DNA of 19,651 nt, from positions 87,891 through 107,541 of the forward strand of contig DCRR01000001.1 in the NCBI GenBank assembly GCA_002325245.1, given 5' to 3'. The notes below the pieces were generated by a model that was not told where the DNA came from, did no database searches, and worked only from the letters and a program-made list of their open reading frames with translations. This document shows, one piece after another, positions 12,581-19,651 of this stretch. Source of the DNA: Microbacteriaceae bacterium UBA1487. GTDB taxonomy: Bacteria > Actinomycetota > Actinomycetes > Actinomycetales > Microbacteriaceae. A program made the position numbers and the translations under genes. Each line of letters starts with the position of its first letter. Within the stretch, counting starts at the first letter, position 1.

Positions 12581-13945
12581 ATGGTCAGCACGACCGTCGA
12601 GAAGCTTTCCCCCACGCGCGTCAAGCTCAGCATCACCGTGACGCCCGAGGAGCTCAAGCCCTCCATCGACCACGCCTACAAGCACATCGCCGAGTCGGTC
12701 AACATTCCCGGCTTCCGCAAGGGCAAGGTTCCGCCGCCCATCATCGACCAGCGGGTCGGCCGCGCCGAGGTGCTCAACCACGCGGTGAGCGAAGGCCTCG
12801 ACCGCCTCTACCGCGAGGCAGCTCAGGAGGAGAAGCTCCGCCCGCTCGGGCGCCCCTCCGCCGACGTCACGCAGTGGCCGAGCGAGAAGGACTTCTCCGG
12901 CGACCTGCTCGTCGAGGTCGAGGTCGACGTTCGTCCCGACTTCGAGCTGCCCAAGTACGACGGACTCAAGCTCGAGGTCGAGCCGGTCAGCGTCTCGCCC
13001 GACGACGTCGAGACCGAGCTCGAGAACCTCCGCACCCGCTTCGGCACCCTCGTCACCGTCGACCGTCCGGCCAAGAAGGGTGACTTCGTGTCGCTCGACC
13101 TGACCGCCACGATCGGCGGCAACGAGGTCGACACCGCCTCCGGCATCAGCTACGAGCTCGGCTCGGGTGAGCTGATCGACGGCATCGACGACGCTGTGGA
13201 GACCCTCACCGCCGGTGAGGAGACCACCTTCGAGTCGGAGCTGCTCGGCGGCGACAACGCCGGCGAGAAGGCGCAGATCGCCGTGACGGTGCTCGCCGTC
13301 AAGGAGCGCGAGCTGCCCGAGGCCGACGACGAGTTCGCTCAGATCGCCAGCCAGTTCGACACCATCGGCGAGCTGCGTGCCGACCTGCGCGAGCAGCTCG
13401 AGAAGTCGGCCACCTTCGGTCAGGGAGCCGCCGCGCGCGACAAGATCGTCGACGTTCTCCTCGAGAAGGTCGAGATCCCCGTCCCGCAGCAGCTGATCGA
13501 CGACGAGGTGAACCGCCACCTCGAGAACGAGAACCGTCTCGAGGACGACGAGCACCGCGCCGAGGTCGCCGTCTCGAGCGAGAAGACCTTCCGCACCCAG
13601 ATCCTCCTCGACGCGATCGCCGAGAAGGAAGAGGTGAAGGTCAGCCAGCAGGAGCTCACCAACTACCTCGTTCAGGCGTCGCAGCAGTACGGCATGGAGC
13701 CGGGCGAGTTCATCCAGGTGCTCGACCAGAACGGCCAGATCCCGGCCATGGTCGGCGAGGTCGCGCGCAGCAAGGTCCTCGCGGTCGTGCTCGGCAAGGC
13801 CAAGGTCGTCGACACCAAGGGCAAGGCCGTGGACGTCTCCGCGTTCACCGCCGCCGTGCTCGGCGAGGGCGACGACGAGTCGAACGCCGCCGACCTTCTG
13901 GCCGCCGCGGGCGCCGACGACGAGCACGCGGGTCACAACCACTAA
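12581..13945 (+). CDS. tig: Trigger factor
   Basis: This ribosome-associated chaperone with prolyl isomerase activity binds nascent chains at the tunnel exit. The 454 residues are the normal length. The N-terminal ribosome-binding domain holds the signature GFRKGKVP (44-51). The FKBP-type isomerase domain covers roughly 155-245 (KKGDFVSLDLTATIGG, GSGELIDGIDDAV). The helical C-terminal chaperone domain covers about 250-420, and an acidic, His-containing tail ends the protein. The ATG at 12581 follows AGGAGA about 10 nt upstream. It lies directly after tRNA-Pro. In many actinobacteria tig is followed by clpP1-clpP2-clpX; here four unrelated genes intervene, but the cluster is still within 6 kb. 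Confidence 0.97.
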   Translation: MVSTTVEKLSPTRVKLSITVTPEELKPSIDHAYKHIAESVNIPGFRKGKVPPPIIDQRVGRAEVLNHAVSEGLDRLYREAAQEEKLRPLGRPSADVTQWPSEKDFSGDLLVEVEVDVRPDFELPKYDGLKLEVEPVSVSPDDVETELENLRTRFGTLVTVDRPAKKGDFVSLDLTATIGGNEVDTASGISYELGSGELIDGIDDAVETLTAGEETTFESELLGGDNAGEKAQIAVTVLAVKERELPEADDEFAQIASQFDTIGELRADLREQLEKSATFGQGAAARDKIVDVLLEKVEIPVPQQLIDDEVNRHLENENRLEDDEHRAEVAVSSEKTFRTQILLDAIAEKEEVKVSQQELTNYLVQASQQYGMEPGEFIQVLDQNGQIPAMVGEVARSKVLAVVLGKAKVVDTKGKAVDVSAFTAAVLGEGDDESNAADLLAAAGADDEHAGHNH

Positions 13946-13979
13946 GACAAACGTCTGAGCGGGGCGGCACACTGGGTTC

Positions 13980-14498
13980 ATGACTCGGTGTGCCGCCCTT
14001 CTTCGTGGAGTGAACGTCGGCGGGGTGAGGATCCGCATGGCGGAGCTGGCCGACCTCGTCGAGGGCCTGGGCTTCGCCGAGGTGCGCACCGTGCTCGCGA
14101 GCGGCAACGTGCTGTTCGAGACCGCCGATGAGTCGGATTCCGCCGCAGCCCGACTCGAGACGGCGCTGCGCGACCGCTTCGGCTACGAGGCGTGGGTGCA
14201 TGTGCTGCCGCTGGACGCGATCCGTCGGATCGTGTATGCCTACCCCTTCGAGCGCGGACGGGACGGCTGGCACGACTACGCGATCGTCGCCGTGCGGTCG
14301 GAGGTGCGCGAGGAGCTCCTCGCCGTCGAACTCGACCCGGAGGCCGAACGCGCGGCGCCGGGGGAGGGCGTCATCTACTGGACGGTGCTGCAGGGATCCA
14401 CGATCGACTCGCGGCTGGGCAAGGTGCAGGCGGCGGCGCGGATGAAACCGTGGATCACGACCCGCAACCTCAACACGCTCGAGAAGCTCGTGCGCTGA
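13980..14498 (+). CDS. DUF1697 family protein
   Basis: This 172-residue protein has the DUF1697 pattern: ALLRGVNVGG near the N-terminus, then MAELADLVEGLGFAEVRTVLASGNVLF, and the C-terminal segment KPWITTRNLNTLEKL. The domain is widespread in bacteria as a stand-alone cytoplasmic protein with a ferredoxin-like fold; no reaction is established. The ATG at 13980 has no ribosome site, but CACACT lies exactly six bases upstream, so a leaderless transcript is plausible. It follows tig by 34 bp on the same strand and converges with the lipoprotein gene, leaving 6 bp between the stops. Confidence 0.88.
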   Translation: MTRCAALLRGVNVGGVRIRMAELADLVEGLGFAEVRTVLASGNVLFETADESDSAAARLETALRDRFGYEAWVHVLPLDAIRRIVYAYPFERGRDGWHDYAIVAVRSEVREELLAVELDPEAERAAPGEGVIYWTVLQGSTIDSRLGKVQAAARMKPWITTRNLNTLEKLVR

Positions 14499-14504
14499 AC
14501 GCGC

Positions 14505-15077
14505 CTACTCGACGACGGCGGCGACGACGCTGTAGTTCGAGCCGTCGAACTCGGTGATCGAGACGGCCGCCTCCCCGAAGCCGCCGTCCTCGAACACGAG
14601 GCCGCACCGGAAGGTGTTGTCTTCGAAGATCTCGATCTCGATCTCGGTCGCCTCGCACAGCACCGCGGCAATCACGCCTTGCTGCTCGAGCGATCCGGCG
14701 GCGAGCTCCTCGATCTCGCTCAAGGGCACCGTCGGGTGCCCGCTCGACGGATCGCCGCTCGTGTCGACGACATCCAGCACCTCGAGGTCGAAGTCATCGC
14801 TGCTGCGGATCGCGGCGATCCCGAAGACGACCGTCGCTGCATCGTCGCTGTTGGGATCGGTCATCGCGCACTCCGCCTCGGAGCCGACCTCGAACGGAAT
14901 CGACCCGCTGCCGCACTCGACATCCGCGGCCACACCGGTGAGGTCCAGGGCGAGCGACTCAGCCTCGAGCTCGAAGGCATCGAGTGTGATCGACGGGCCA
15001 GCGCCCGGAAGAAACGCGCACCCGCTCAAGCCCAGGGCGAGCGCGGCGACGGTGGCGACAGGCAGGACGGTCTTCAT
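14505..15077 (-). CDS. Lipoprotein with two Cys-paired repeats, DUF4333-like
   Basis: The 190-residue protein starts with a signal peptide and lipobox LSGC, so Cys20 should be lipidated. The rest looks like two related beta modules, each with two cysteines: VECGSGSIPFEVGSEAECAM in the first and VLCEATEIEIEIFEDNTFRC in the second. The Cys-x15-16-Cys arrangement with a following DGG or NSDD turn resembles DUF4333 domains of actinobacterial lipoproteins; that is by eye. The ATG at 15077 is strongly supported by AAGGAG seven bases upstream. The product is very acidic and presumably faces the outside. The 131 bp upstream, to the SDR gene's stop, show nothing definite. Confidence 0.85.
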   Translation of the reverse strand: MKTVLPVATVAALALGLSGCAFLPGAGPSITLDAFELEAESLALDLTGVAADVECGSGSIPFEVGSEAECAMTDPNSDDAATVVFGIAAIRSSDDFDLEVLDVVDTSGDPSSGHPTVPLSEIEELAAGSLEQQGVIAAVLCEATEIEIEIFEDNTFRCGLVFEDGGFGEAAVSITEFDGSNYSVVAAVVE

Positions 15078-15208
15078 GTGAAGCTCCTTGGCTCGGTCCG
15101 GCCACCGTAACGCGGCGCTCGGAGAAGTGCCATCGTCGATGTGGACGACCGTCGCGGACCGCACGGGCTGCGGGCCGGACGAAGGCCGGTCGCGGCCGCG
15201 GGCTGCTC

Positions 15209-16000
15209 TCACACCGGGTTGCGAAGCGCGACCTGCCCGGACAGCCTCGCCGCGAGACGCCGACTCACGAGCCGGACCGACCACGCGGTCGCACGGTTCC
15301 GCGTGCCCGAGACGATGCTCGGCGGCGCGCTGCGGCGGTCGAGCGTGCGGAGAGCGAGAGCGACGACCTGCCTCGGCGTCTGGAAATCGCCGACCTGAGC
15401 GTGCTCGCCGGCGATCTCGAAGAACTCCGTCGAGGTTGCGCCGGGGGAGAGGCACAGCACGCCGAGCGCGCGATCCCGGTTCTCGAACCAGAGAGCCTCG
15501 GTGAAACTCAGCACGAACGCCTTCGTGGCGCCGTAGACGGCCATCAGCGGCACCGGCTGGTACGCCGCCGTGCTCGCGACGGTGATCAGCGCACCTCGGT
15601 CGTTCGCCTGCAACTGGTCGTAGAACGCCTTCGTGAGGTCGACCACAGCGCCGACGTTCAGATCGACCTCTTCGGCGATCCGGGCGGCGTCCTCGTTCTC
15701 GAAACGGTTGCGCGTTCCGAAACCGGCGTTGTTCACGAGCGTGGCGATGCTGATGCCGCGGTCTGCGAGCTCGACGGCCAGCTGGGATGCGGCATCCGGG
15801 GCGGCGAGGTCGGCGGCGATCACGGTGACGGTTCGTCCCGTCGGGCGCAATTCGTCGGCGAGGGACCGCAGGCGATCCTCGCGACGGGCGACCAGAACGA
15901 GGTCGGCGCCGCGGGCGGCGAGCTGGCGGGCGAACTCCGCACCCAGGCCTGCGCTCGCGCCGGTGACAAGGGCGGTGGTGCCGGTGTAGTCGATGCTCAC
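15209..16000 (-). CDS. Short-chain dehydrogenase/reductase (SDR)
   Basis: This is a classical SDR of 263 residues and is likely an NADP(H)-dependent oxidoreductase. The cofactor motif TGASAGLG is at 13-20, an Arg at the end of the second strand (VARRED, 38-42) favours NADP, NNAG is at 90-93, and the catalytic set is Ser143, Tyr156 and Lys160 (YGATK). The C-terminal extension after about 220 is basic and hydrophobic, perhaps membrane-associated. The substrate is unknown. The GTG at 16000 follows AAGGA at good spacing. It is divergent from a TetR gene across 80 bp holding a palindrome, so it is very likely the target of that regulator. Confidence 0.92.
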   Translation of the reverse strand: MSIDYTGTTALVTGASAGLGAEFARQLAARGADLVLVARREDRLRSLADELRPTGRTVTVIAADLAAPDAASQLAVELADRGISIATLVNNAGFGTRNRFENEDAARIAEEVDLNVGAVVDLTKAFYDQLQANDRGALITVASTAAYQPVPLMAVYGATKAFVLSFTEALWFENRDRALGVLCLSPGATSTEFFEIAGEHAQVGDFQTPRQVVALALRTLDRRSAPPSIVSGTRNRATAWSVRLVSRRLAARLSGQVALRNPV

Positions 16001-16030
16001 GGTCGTCCTTCGGTGTGGGTGAACGGGTGT

Positions 16031-16050
16031 TTACCGTGTAGGTTTACACA
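16031..16050. promoter_or_regulatory. Candidate TetR operator between the SDR and TetR genes
   Basis: GTGTA (16036-16040) and TACAC (16045-16049) form a palindrome centred on GGTT. An adjoining related GTTTACC lies just to the left. The site is in the only gap between the divergent genes and overlaps AT-rich promoter-like sequence. Confidence 0.5.
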
Positions 16051-16080
16051 TGTTCAGCGTGTTGTCTACCGGAGGTCCCC

Positions 16081-16656
16081 ATGGCCCGCAGCTCGAACCC
16101 CCGCGGATCAGGGGAACAGCTTCGCGCTCAGCTCGTGGCGGCCGCCAGCGCGCTCCTTCTCGACCCGCAGGCGGTCGCCCTCCCGTCGCTTCGCGCCGTC
16201 GCGCGGGAGTGCTCCGTCTCACCGGCCGCCGTCTACCTGCACTTCGACTCCGCGCAGTCGCTGACCGCCGCCGTGCTCGACGCGCAGCACGACGGCTTCG
16301 AAGCCGCGATCCGCGCGCGGATTCCCGAGGATGCGCCGCTGCGGGTCAGGCTCGCCGCCATCGCCACCGCGTACGCCGAATGGGGGCTCGCGCACCCGGG
16401 TGCCTACCAGCTGCTGTTCGAGAGCGCCGATCGGCTCGACCTGCCCGAAACCGACCACCAGAGGTGGAGCCTTGTCGACGAAGCCGCGCAGCTGATCGCG
16501 CTCGAGACATCCGCAGCCCCCGCCGACGCGAACGCCACCGCGATGCGCCTCTGGACGATGCTTCACGGTCTCGTCTCGCTTCGCATCCACAAGCCGATGC
16601 TTCCGTGGCCGCCGCTCCAACCGGAGCTCACCGAGCTGATCGCCCGGAACCTCTAG
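16081..16656 (+). CDS. TetR-family transcriptional regulator
   Basis: This 191-residue regulator has an N-terminal helix-turn-helix (about 13-60), including LPSLRAVARECSVSPAAVYLHF, the usual TetR recognition-helix pattern ending in Tyr-x-His-Phe. The C-terminal ligand-binding part (AYAEWGLAHPGAYQLLFES, MLHGLVSLRI) matches the TetR_C_33 (WHG) type. The ATG at 16081 follows GGAGG. It is divergently paired with the SDR gene and probably represses both through the palindrome between them, released by an unknown SDR-linked ligand. A 42-bp tandem repeat array follows its stop codon within 8 bp. Confidence 0.92.
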   Translation: MARSSNPRGSGEQLRAQLVAAASALLLDPQAVALPSLRAVARECSVSPAAVYLHFDSAQSLTAAVLDAQHDGFEAAIRARIPEDAPLRVRLAAIATAYAEWGLAHPGAYQLLFESADRLDLPETDHQRWSLVDEAAQLIALETSAAPADANATAMRLWTMLHGLVSLRIHKPMLPWPPLQPELTELIARNL

Positions 16657-16660
16657 CGGT

Positions 16661-16804
16661 CTCACGCCCACGGCGGCGATGCCTCCTTTTGTTCGCCGTG
16701 CGCTCACGCCCACGGCGGCGGTGCTGCCTTTCGTTCGCCGTGCGCTCACGCCCACGGCGGCGGTGCTGCCTTTTGTTCGCCGTGCGCTCACGCCCACGGC
16801 GAAC
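16661..16804. repeat. 42-bp tandem repeat array with nested hairpins
   Basis: Units beginning CTCACGCCCACGGCG start at 16661, 16703, 16745 and 16787: three full 42-bp copies and a partial fourth. Each junction can fold CGCCGTG against CACGGCG. The last junction is best, with 10-bp arms GTTCGCCGTG (16775-16784) and CACGGCGAAC (16795-16804). T runs precede rather than follow the hairpins on the plus strand, so these are not standard terminators of tetR. The array fills most of the gap between tetR and clpP1. Confidence 0.85.
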
Positions 16805-16831
16805 ATGCCCAAGTCGAGGCGGGCTCGCCGG

Positions 16832-16837
16832 TAGATT
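16832..16837 (+). promoter_or_regulatory. Possible -10 element for clpP1
   Basis: TAGATT lies 33 bp before the clpP1 ATG and downstream of the repeat array. No convincing -35 is visible, as often in actinobacterial promoters. Confidence 0.3.
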
Positions 16838-16870
16838 CGAACTCGACACCACAGAACAGGAGTCCCTTCC

Positions 16871-17461
16871 ATGGCTGAAACGGCATTCCCGCCGAGCGTC
16901 TTCGACCGCCTTCTCAAAGACCGCATCATCTGGCTCGGATCCGAGGTGCGCGACGACAACTCGAACGAGATCTCGGCGAAGCTCCTGCTGCTCGCGGCCG
17001 AAGACCCTGAGAAGGACATCTACCTCTACATCAACTCGCCCGGTGGCTCGATCACCGCGGGCATGGCGATCTACGACACGATGCAGTTCGTGCCGAACGA
17101 CATCGTCACCGTCGGCATCGGCATGGCGGCCTCGATGGGGCAGCTGCTGCTGACCGCCGGCACGAAGGGCAAGCGGTACATCACCCCCAACGCGCGCGTG
17201 CTCCTGCACCAGCCGCACGGCGGGTTCGGCGGCACCAGCTCCGACATCCAGACGCAGGCCGCGCTCATCCTCGACATGAAGAAGCGCCTGGCCGAGATCA
17301 CCGCCGAGGCGACCGGCAAGACCGTCGAGCAGGTCAATGCCGACGGCGACCGCGACCGCTGGTTCAACGCGCAGGAAGCGCTTGAGTACGGCTTCGTGGA
17401 CCACATTCGCGAATCCGCCTCCGACGTCATCGGCGGCGGCGGCACGAACGACAAGAAGTAG
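16871..17461 (+). CDS. clpP1: ATP-dependent Clp protease proteolytic subunit 1
   Basis: This is one of the two barrel-forming serine protease subunits of the actinobacterial Clp protease; it degrades proteins fed by ClpX or ClpC. The 196 residues include the catalytic Ser89 (GMAASMGQ), His113 (LLHQPHGG) and the acidic residue Asp162 in DRDRW, with YINSPGGSI for the oxyanion region. The ATG at 16871 follows AGGAG with 8-nt spacing. clpP2 begins 33 bp downstream, so the two form an operon and in related bacteria assemble into one mixed 14-mer. Upstream lies a 42-bp repeat array instead of the usual tig. Confidence 0.96.
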   Translation: MAETAFPPSVFDRLLKDRIIWLGSEVRDDNSNEISAKLLLLAAEDPEKDIYLYINSPGGSITAGMAIYDTMQFVPNDIVTVGIGMAASMGQLLLTAGTKGKRYITPNARVLLHQPHGGFGGTSSDIQTQAALILDMKKRLAEITAEATGKTVEQVNADGDRDRWFNAQEALEYGFVDHIRESASDVIGGGGTNDKK

Positions 17462-17494
17462 CCGGCGAGCCCGAGACGAAGGACGACAACTCAG

Positions 17495-18163
17495 ATGGAA
17501 ACCCCGAACTTCTCCGCGGCCGGCGACCTGGCCCAGCGGATGCCCGGCTCGCGCTACATCCTCCCCAGCTTCGAGGAGCGCACCGCCTACGGCTTCAAGC
17601 GGCAGGACCCGTACGCCAAGCTCTTCGAGGACCGCATCATCTTCCTCGGCGTGCAGGTGGATGACGCCTCCGCCGACGACGTGATGGCGCAGCTTCTCGT
17701 GCTCGAGAGCCAGGACCCGGACCGCGACATCGTCATGTACATCAACTCGCCCGGTGGATCCTTCACCGCGATGACGGCGATCTACGACACGATGCAGTAC
17801 ATCCGCCCGCAGGTGCAGACGGTGGTGCTCGGCCAGGCGGCCTCGGCCGCCGCGGTCATTCTCGCGGCGGGAACGCCCGGCAAGCGCCTCGCGCTTCCGA
17901 ACGCGCGCGTGCTCATCCACCAGCCCGCCGTCGGCGAGGCCGGCCGCGGTCAGGCCTCCGACATCGAGATCCAGGCCGCCGAGGTGCTGCGTCTGCGCAC
18001 CTGGCTGGAGGAGACGCTCTCGAAGCACTCCAACCGCACCGCCGAGCAGGTCAACACCGACATCGAGCGCGACAAGATCCTGTCGGCCGCCGAGGCGCTG
18101 GAGTACGGCCTCATCGATCAGGTTCTCTCGAGTCGCAAGACGGGCAACGCGCTCGTCAAGTAG
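17495..18163 (+). CDS. clpP2: ATP-dependent Clp protease proteolytic subunit 2
   Basis: This is the second ClpP subunit, 222 residues, with the longer N-terminus typical of actinobacterial ClpP2 (SRYILPSFEERTAYG before the conserved core). The catalytic Ser117 is in GQAASAAA and His142 in LIHQPAVG, with the acidic residue in the ERDKILSA segment. The ATG at 17495 is preceded by GAAGGA. It is 33 bp after clpP1 and ends before a strong hairpin terminator at 18185. Mixed ClpP1P2 rings are the active form in mycobacteria and probably here. Confidence 0.96.
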   Translation: METPNFSAAGDLAQRMPGSRYILPSFEERTAYGFKRQDPYAKLFEDRIIFLGVQVDDASADDVMAQLLVLESQDPDRDIVMYINSPGGSFTAMTAIYDTMQYIRPQVQTVVLGQAASAAAVILAAGTPGKRLALPNARVLIHQPAVGEAGRGQASDIEIQAAEVLRLRTWLEETLSKHSNRTAEQVNTDIERDKILSAAEALEYGLIDQVLSSRKTGNALVK

Positions 18164-18184
18164 CACCTCTCGCATCACGCACGT

Positions 18185-18221
18185 GTGGCCCCGGACGACG
18201 TCCGGGGCCACTGTCGTTTCT
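18185..18221 (+). terminator. Rho-independent terminator of clpP1-clpP2
   Basis: A perfect 12-bp stem, GTGGCCCCGGAC (18185-18196) and GTCCGGGGCCAC (18200-18211), has a 3-nt loop and is followed by the T-rich TGTCGTTTCT. It lies 22 bp after the clpP2 stop. Being palindromic, it may also stop read-through from the convergent CopC-domain gene. Confidence 0.88.
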
Positions 18222-18237
18222 CAGAACGGTGTCGCGG

Positions 18238-18840
18238 CTAGGTGCGCCGGCGCGTCAGCAGCAGCGTGACGACGACGGTCGCCGCGACGGCGCCGACCGC
18301 GCCGAGGATCCACCACATGTCCGAGCCGAGGGCGGACGCCTCCGCGTCGGAGGGCTCCTCGGGTGCGGCGTTCGTGGGCTCGGGTTCTGCCGGGGCCGGC
18401 TCGACCCCGCAGGTGGGAGCGGAGGCGCTTCCCGCCGACCCGACGAAGGCGTCCGCCGGAGCCCACGTGAAGCCGTAGCTCCCGCTCACGGTGTGGCCGT
18501 CGGCCGACACCAGCTGCCACGTGACCGTGTACTCGCCCGGCTCGCCGATCGCCGCCGTCGTGAACATCGACGATCCCGACACCCGCGTGCAGCCGTCTCC
18601 GTAGTAGAGGCCCGCCGCATCCTGCACCAGGAACGCGAAGCCGTTGCCGTCGCCGCCGAGGTCGAGCAGCGAGTCGCTCGTGCGGATCTCGAAGCTCTCG
18701 GGCAGCTCAGTCACCACCGCGCCCTCGGCGGGGTTGGTGGAGACGACCGAGTTGTGCGCGACGGCGGGCGAGGCGAGGCCGAGCACGGCGGCGGCAGCGA
18801 GCGCTGCCACCGCCATGCCGGCACGGCGTGACCGGGTCAT
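18238..18840 (-). CDS. CopC-domain copper-binding protein with C-terminal membrane anchor
   Basis: The 200-residue protein has a signal peptide ending ASPAVA, then a CopC domain (about 29-127) and a Pro/Glu/Ala-rich linker, and finally a C-terminal transmembrane helix (about 175-196) with a basic RRRT end. Cleavage after AVA would make His29 the N-terminal residue. With Asp114 and His116 in SADGHTVSG it would form the Cu(II) site known in CopC proteins. It likely binds copper at the outer membrane face, for uptake or resistance; no CopD or YcnJ-type partner is in view. The ATG at 18840 is chosen to give a normal signal peptide. It lies between clpP2 and clpX on the opposite strand. Confidence 0.88.
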   Translation of the reverse strand: MTRSRRAGMAVAALAAAAVLGLASPAVAHNSVVSTNPAEGAVVTELPESFEIRTSDSLLDLGGDGNGFAFLVQDAAGLYYGDGCTRVSGSSMFTTAAIGEPGEYTVTWQLVSADGHTVSGSYGFTWAPADAFVGSAGSASAPTCGVEPAPAEPEPTNAAPEEPSDAEASALGSDMWWILGAVGAVAATVVVTLLLTRRRT

Positions 18841-18994
18841 GATTCCGATCGGGCGCTGCGACGAGCGGCGACGGCCGCGACGATGCCGGCGGTGCCGACG
18901 ACGAGGCCTCCAGCCTATCCGGCGCGATGACGGCGAATGACGGCGCGCCGAGCCGAAAACGGGCGTGGGACAGGCCAGCATCGCAGGATCGGGT

Positions 18995-19000
18995 TAGGCT
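18995..19000 (+). promoter_or_regulatory. Possible -10 element for clpX
   Basis: TAGGCT (in GGGTTAGGCT) lies 28 bp upstream of the clpX ATG. clpX is cut off from the clpP operon by a terminator and an opposing gene, so it needs its own promoter. No clear -35 is seen. Confidence 0.35.
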
Positions 19001-19028
19001 CAAGACACGCTCATTGGGAGGAGTCAAG

Positions 19029-19651
19029 ATGGCGCGCATCGGCGAGAGTGCCGACCTGCTCAAATGCTCCTTCTGCGGGAAAAGCCAGAAGCAGGTCCAG
19101 CAGCTCATTGCGGGACCTGGCGTCTACATCTGCGACGAGTGCGTCGAGCTCTGCAACGAGATCATCGAAGAGCGACTCGCCGAGGCCGGCGAAGAGGCGA
19201 CGAGCGAGTTCGATCTGCCGAAGCCGAAGGAGATCTTCTCGTTCCTCGAGGAGTACGTCATCGGGCAGGAGCCGGCGAAGCGCGCGCTGAGCGTCGCGGT
19301 CTACAACCACTACAAGCGCATCCGGGCCCGGTCGACGATCGCGTCGGCCGACACGCTCATCGACGACATCGACATCCAGAAGAGCAACATCCTGCTGATC
19401 GGTCCGACCGGATGCGGCAAGACCTACCTCGCGCAGACTCTCGCTAAGCGCCTCAATGTTCCGTTCGCGGTGGCGGATGCGACGGCGCTCACCGAGGCGG
19501 GCTACGTCGGCGAAGACGTCGAGAACATCCTGCTCAAGCTCATCCAGGCCGCCGACTACGACGTCAAGCGCGCCGAGACCGGCATCATCTACATCGACGA
19601 GGTCGACAAGATCGCCCGCAAGGCGGAGAACCCCTCCATCACGCGCGACGT
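19029..19651 (+). CDS. clpX: ATP-dependent Clp protease ATP-binding subunit ClpX (N-terminal half)
   Basis: This is the AAA+ unfoldase that recognises tagged substrates and feeds them to ClpP. The frame is open to the window edge, showing 207 residues, about half the usual length. The N-terminal zinc-binding domain has Cys13, Cys16, Cys35 and Cys38 (CSFCGK and CDEC). The AAA+ domain begins with the IGQ motif (EEYVIGQEPAKRALSVA, 74-90), Walker A GPTGCGKT at 125-132 and Walker B IIYIDE at 186-191. The ATG at 19029 follows GGGAGGAG with good spacing. It follows the clp operon but is separated from clpP2 by an opposing CopC-domain gene. Confidence 0.97.
   Translation, partial: MARIGESADLLKCSFCGKSQKQVQQLIAGPGVYICDECVELCNEIIEERLAEAGEEATSEFDLPKPKEIFSFLEEYVIGQEPAKRALSVAVYNHYKRIRARSTIASADTLIDDIDIQKSNILLIGPTGCGKTYLAQTLAKRLNVPFAVADATALTEAGYVGEDVENILLKLIQAADYDVKRAETGIIYIDEVDKIARKAENPSITRD

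Noticed and set aside
12563..14107. 514-codon minus-strand open frame opposite tig
   Set aside because: It is repetitive Leu/Val/Glu/Asp-rich antisense of trigger factor, an effect of its acidic codons.
16661..16804. CRISPR array
   Set aside because: The units are contiguous 42-bp tandem repeats without unique spacers, and no cas genes are present.
16775..16804. Rho-independent terminator for tetR
   Set aside because: The hairpin is strong, but T-rich sequence lies before it rather than after it, on either strand.
16628..18211. 527-codon minus-strand open frame opposite clpP1-clpP2
   Set aside because: It is a shadow of two clear ClpP genes; the repeat array only adds Arg-rich tandem peptides.

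Overview
The window is high-G+C actinobacterial chromosome. The GTG starts, the clpP1-clpP2 pair, trigger factor, L-lactate dehydrogenase and DUF2510 microproteins fit Microbacteriaceae, probably Microbacterium or a close relative; this placement is an inference from protein style, not a search.

Positions 1-5732 are chromosomal backbone with a signalling flavour. There is a truncated zinc-ribbon protein, two near-identical DUF2510 microprotein genes in tandem, L-lactate dehydrogenase (ldh), a convergent soluble Ser/Thr protein kinase, then a translationally coupled pair: an RsbQ-like alpha/beta hydrolase and a PAS-GAF-GGDEF diguanylate cyclase. A small membrane protein follows. In Bacillus subtilis RsbQ works with a PAS-phosphatase (RsbP); here the PAS partner carries a cyclase output, which suggests the sensory module has been rewired to c-di-GMP.

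Positions 5747-11893 are an accessory region at a tRNA-Gly(TCC) gene on the minus strand. The intact tRNA lies at 11823-11893. A 44-bp exact copy of its 3' half lies at 6609-6652, and a longer partial copy lies at 5747-5805. This is the signature of integration at a tRNA 3' end, probably more than once. A 5'-truncated tyrosine integrase remnant (8760-9179) supports this. A degraded full-length tRNA-Gly-like sequence (11651-11723) and an internally deleted ldh remnant (5806-5937) are further scars. The island carries a TM/coiled-coil protein, a possible HEPN-like protein, a TM protein, a uracil-DNA-glycosylase-superfamily protein, and an XRE regulator followed by an unrecognised 322-aa protein overlapping a four-helix membrane protein. 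That last set, flanked by inverted repeats, has the layout of a regulated phage-defence or toxin cassette; its function is unproven.

Positions 11949-19651 return to backbone: a SnoaL-like protein, tRNA-Pro(TGG), trigger factor (tig), a DUF1697 protein, a lipoprotein, a divergent SDR oxidoreductase/TetR pair with a palindromic operator candidate, a 42-bp tandem repeat array, clpP1-clpP2 with a strong terminator, a CopC-domain copper protein, and the start of clpX, which runs off the window. The usual tig-clpP-clpX protein-quality-control cluster is present but interrupted by unrelated genes.
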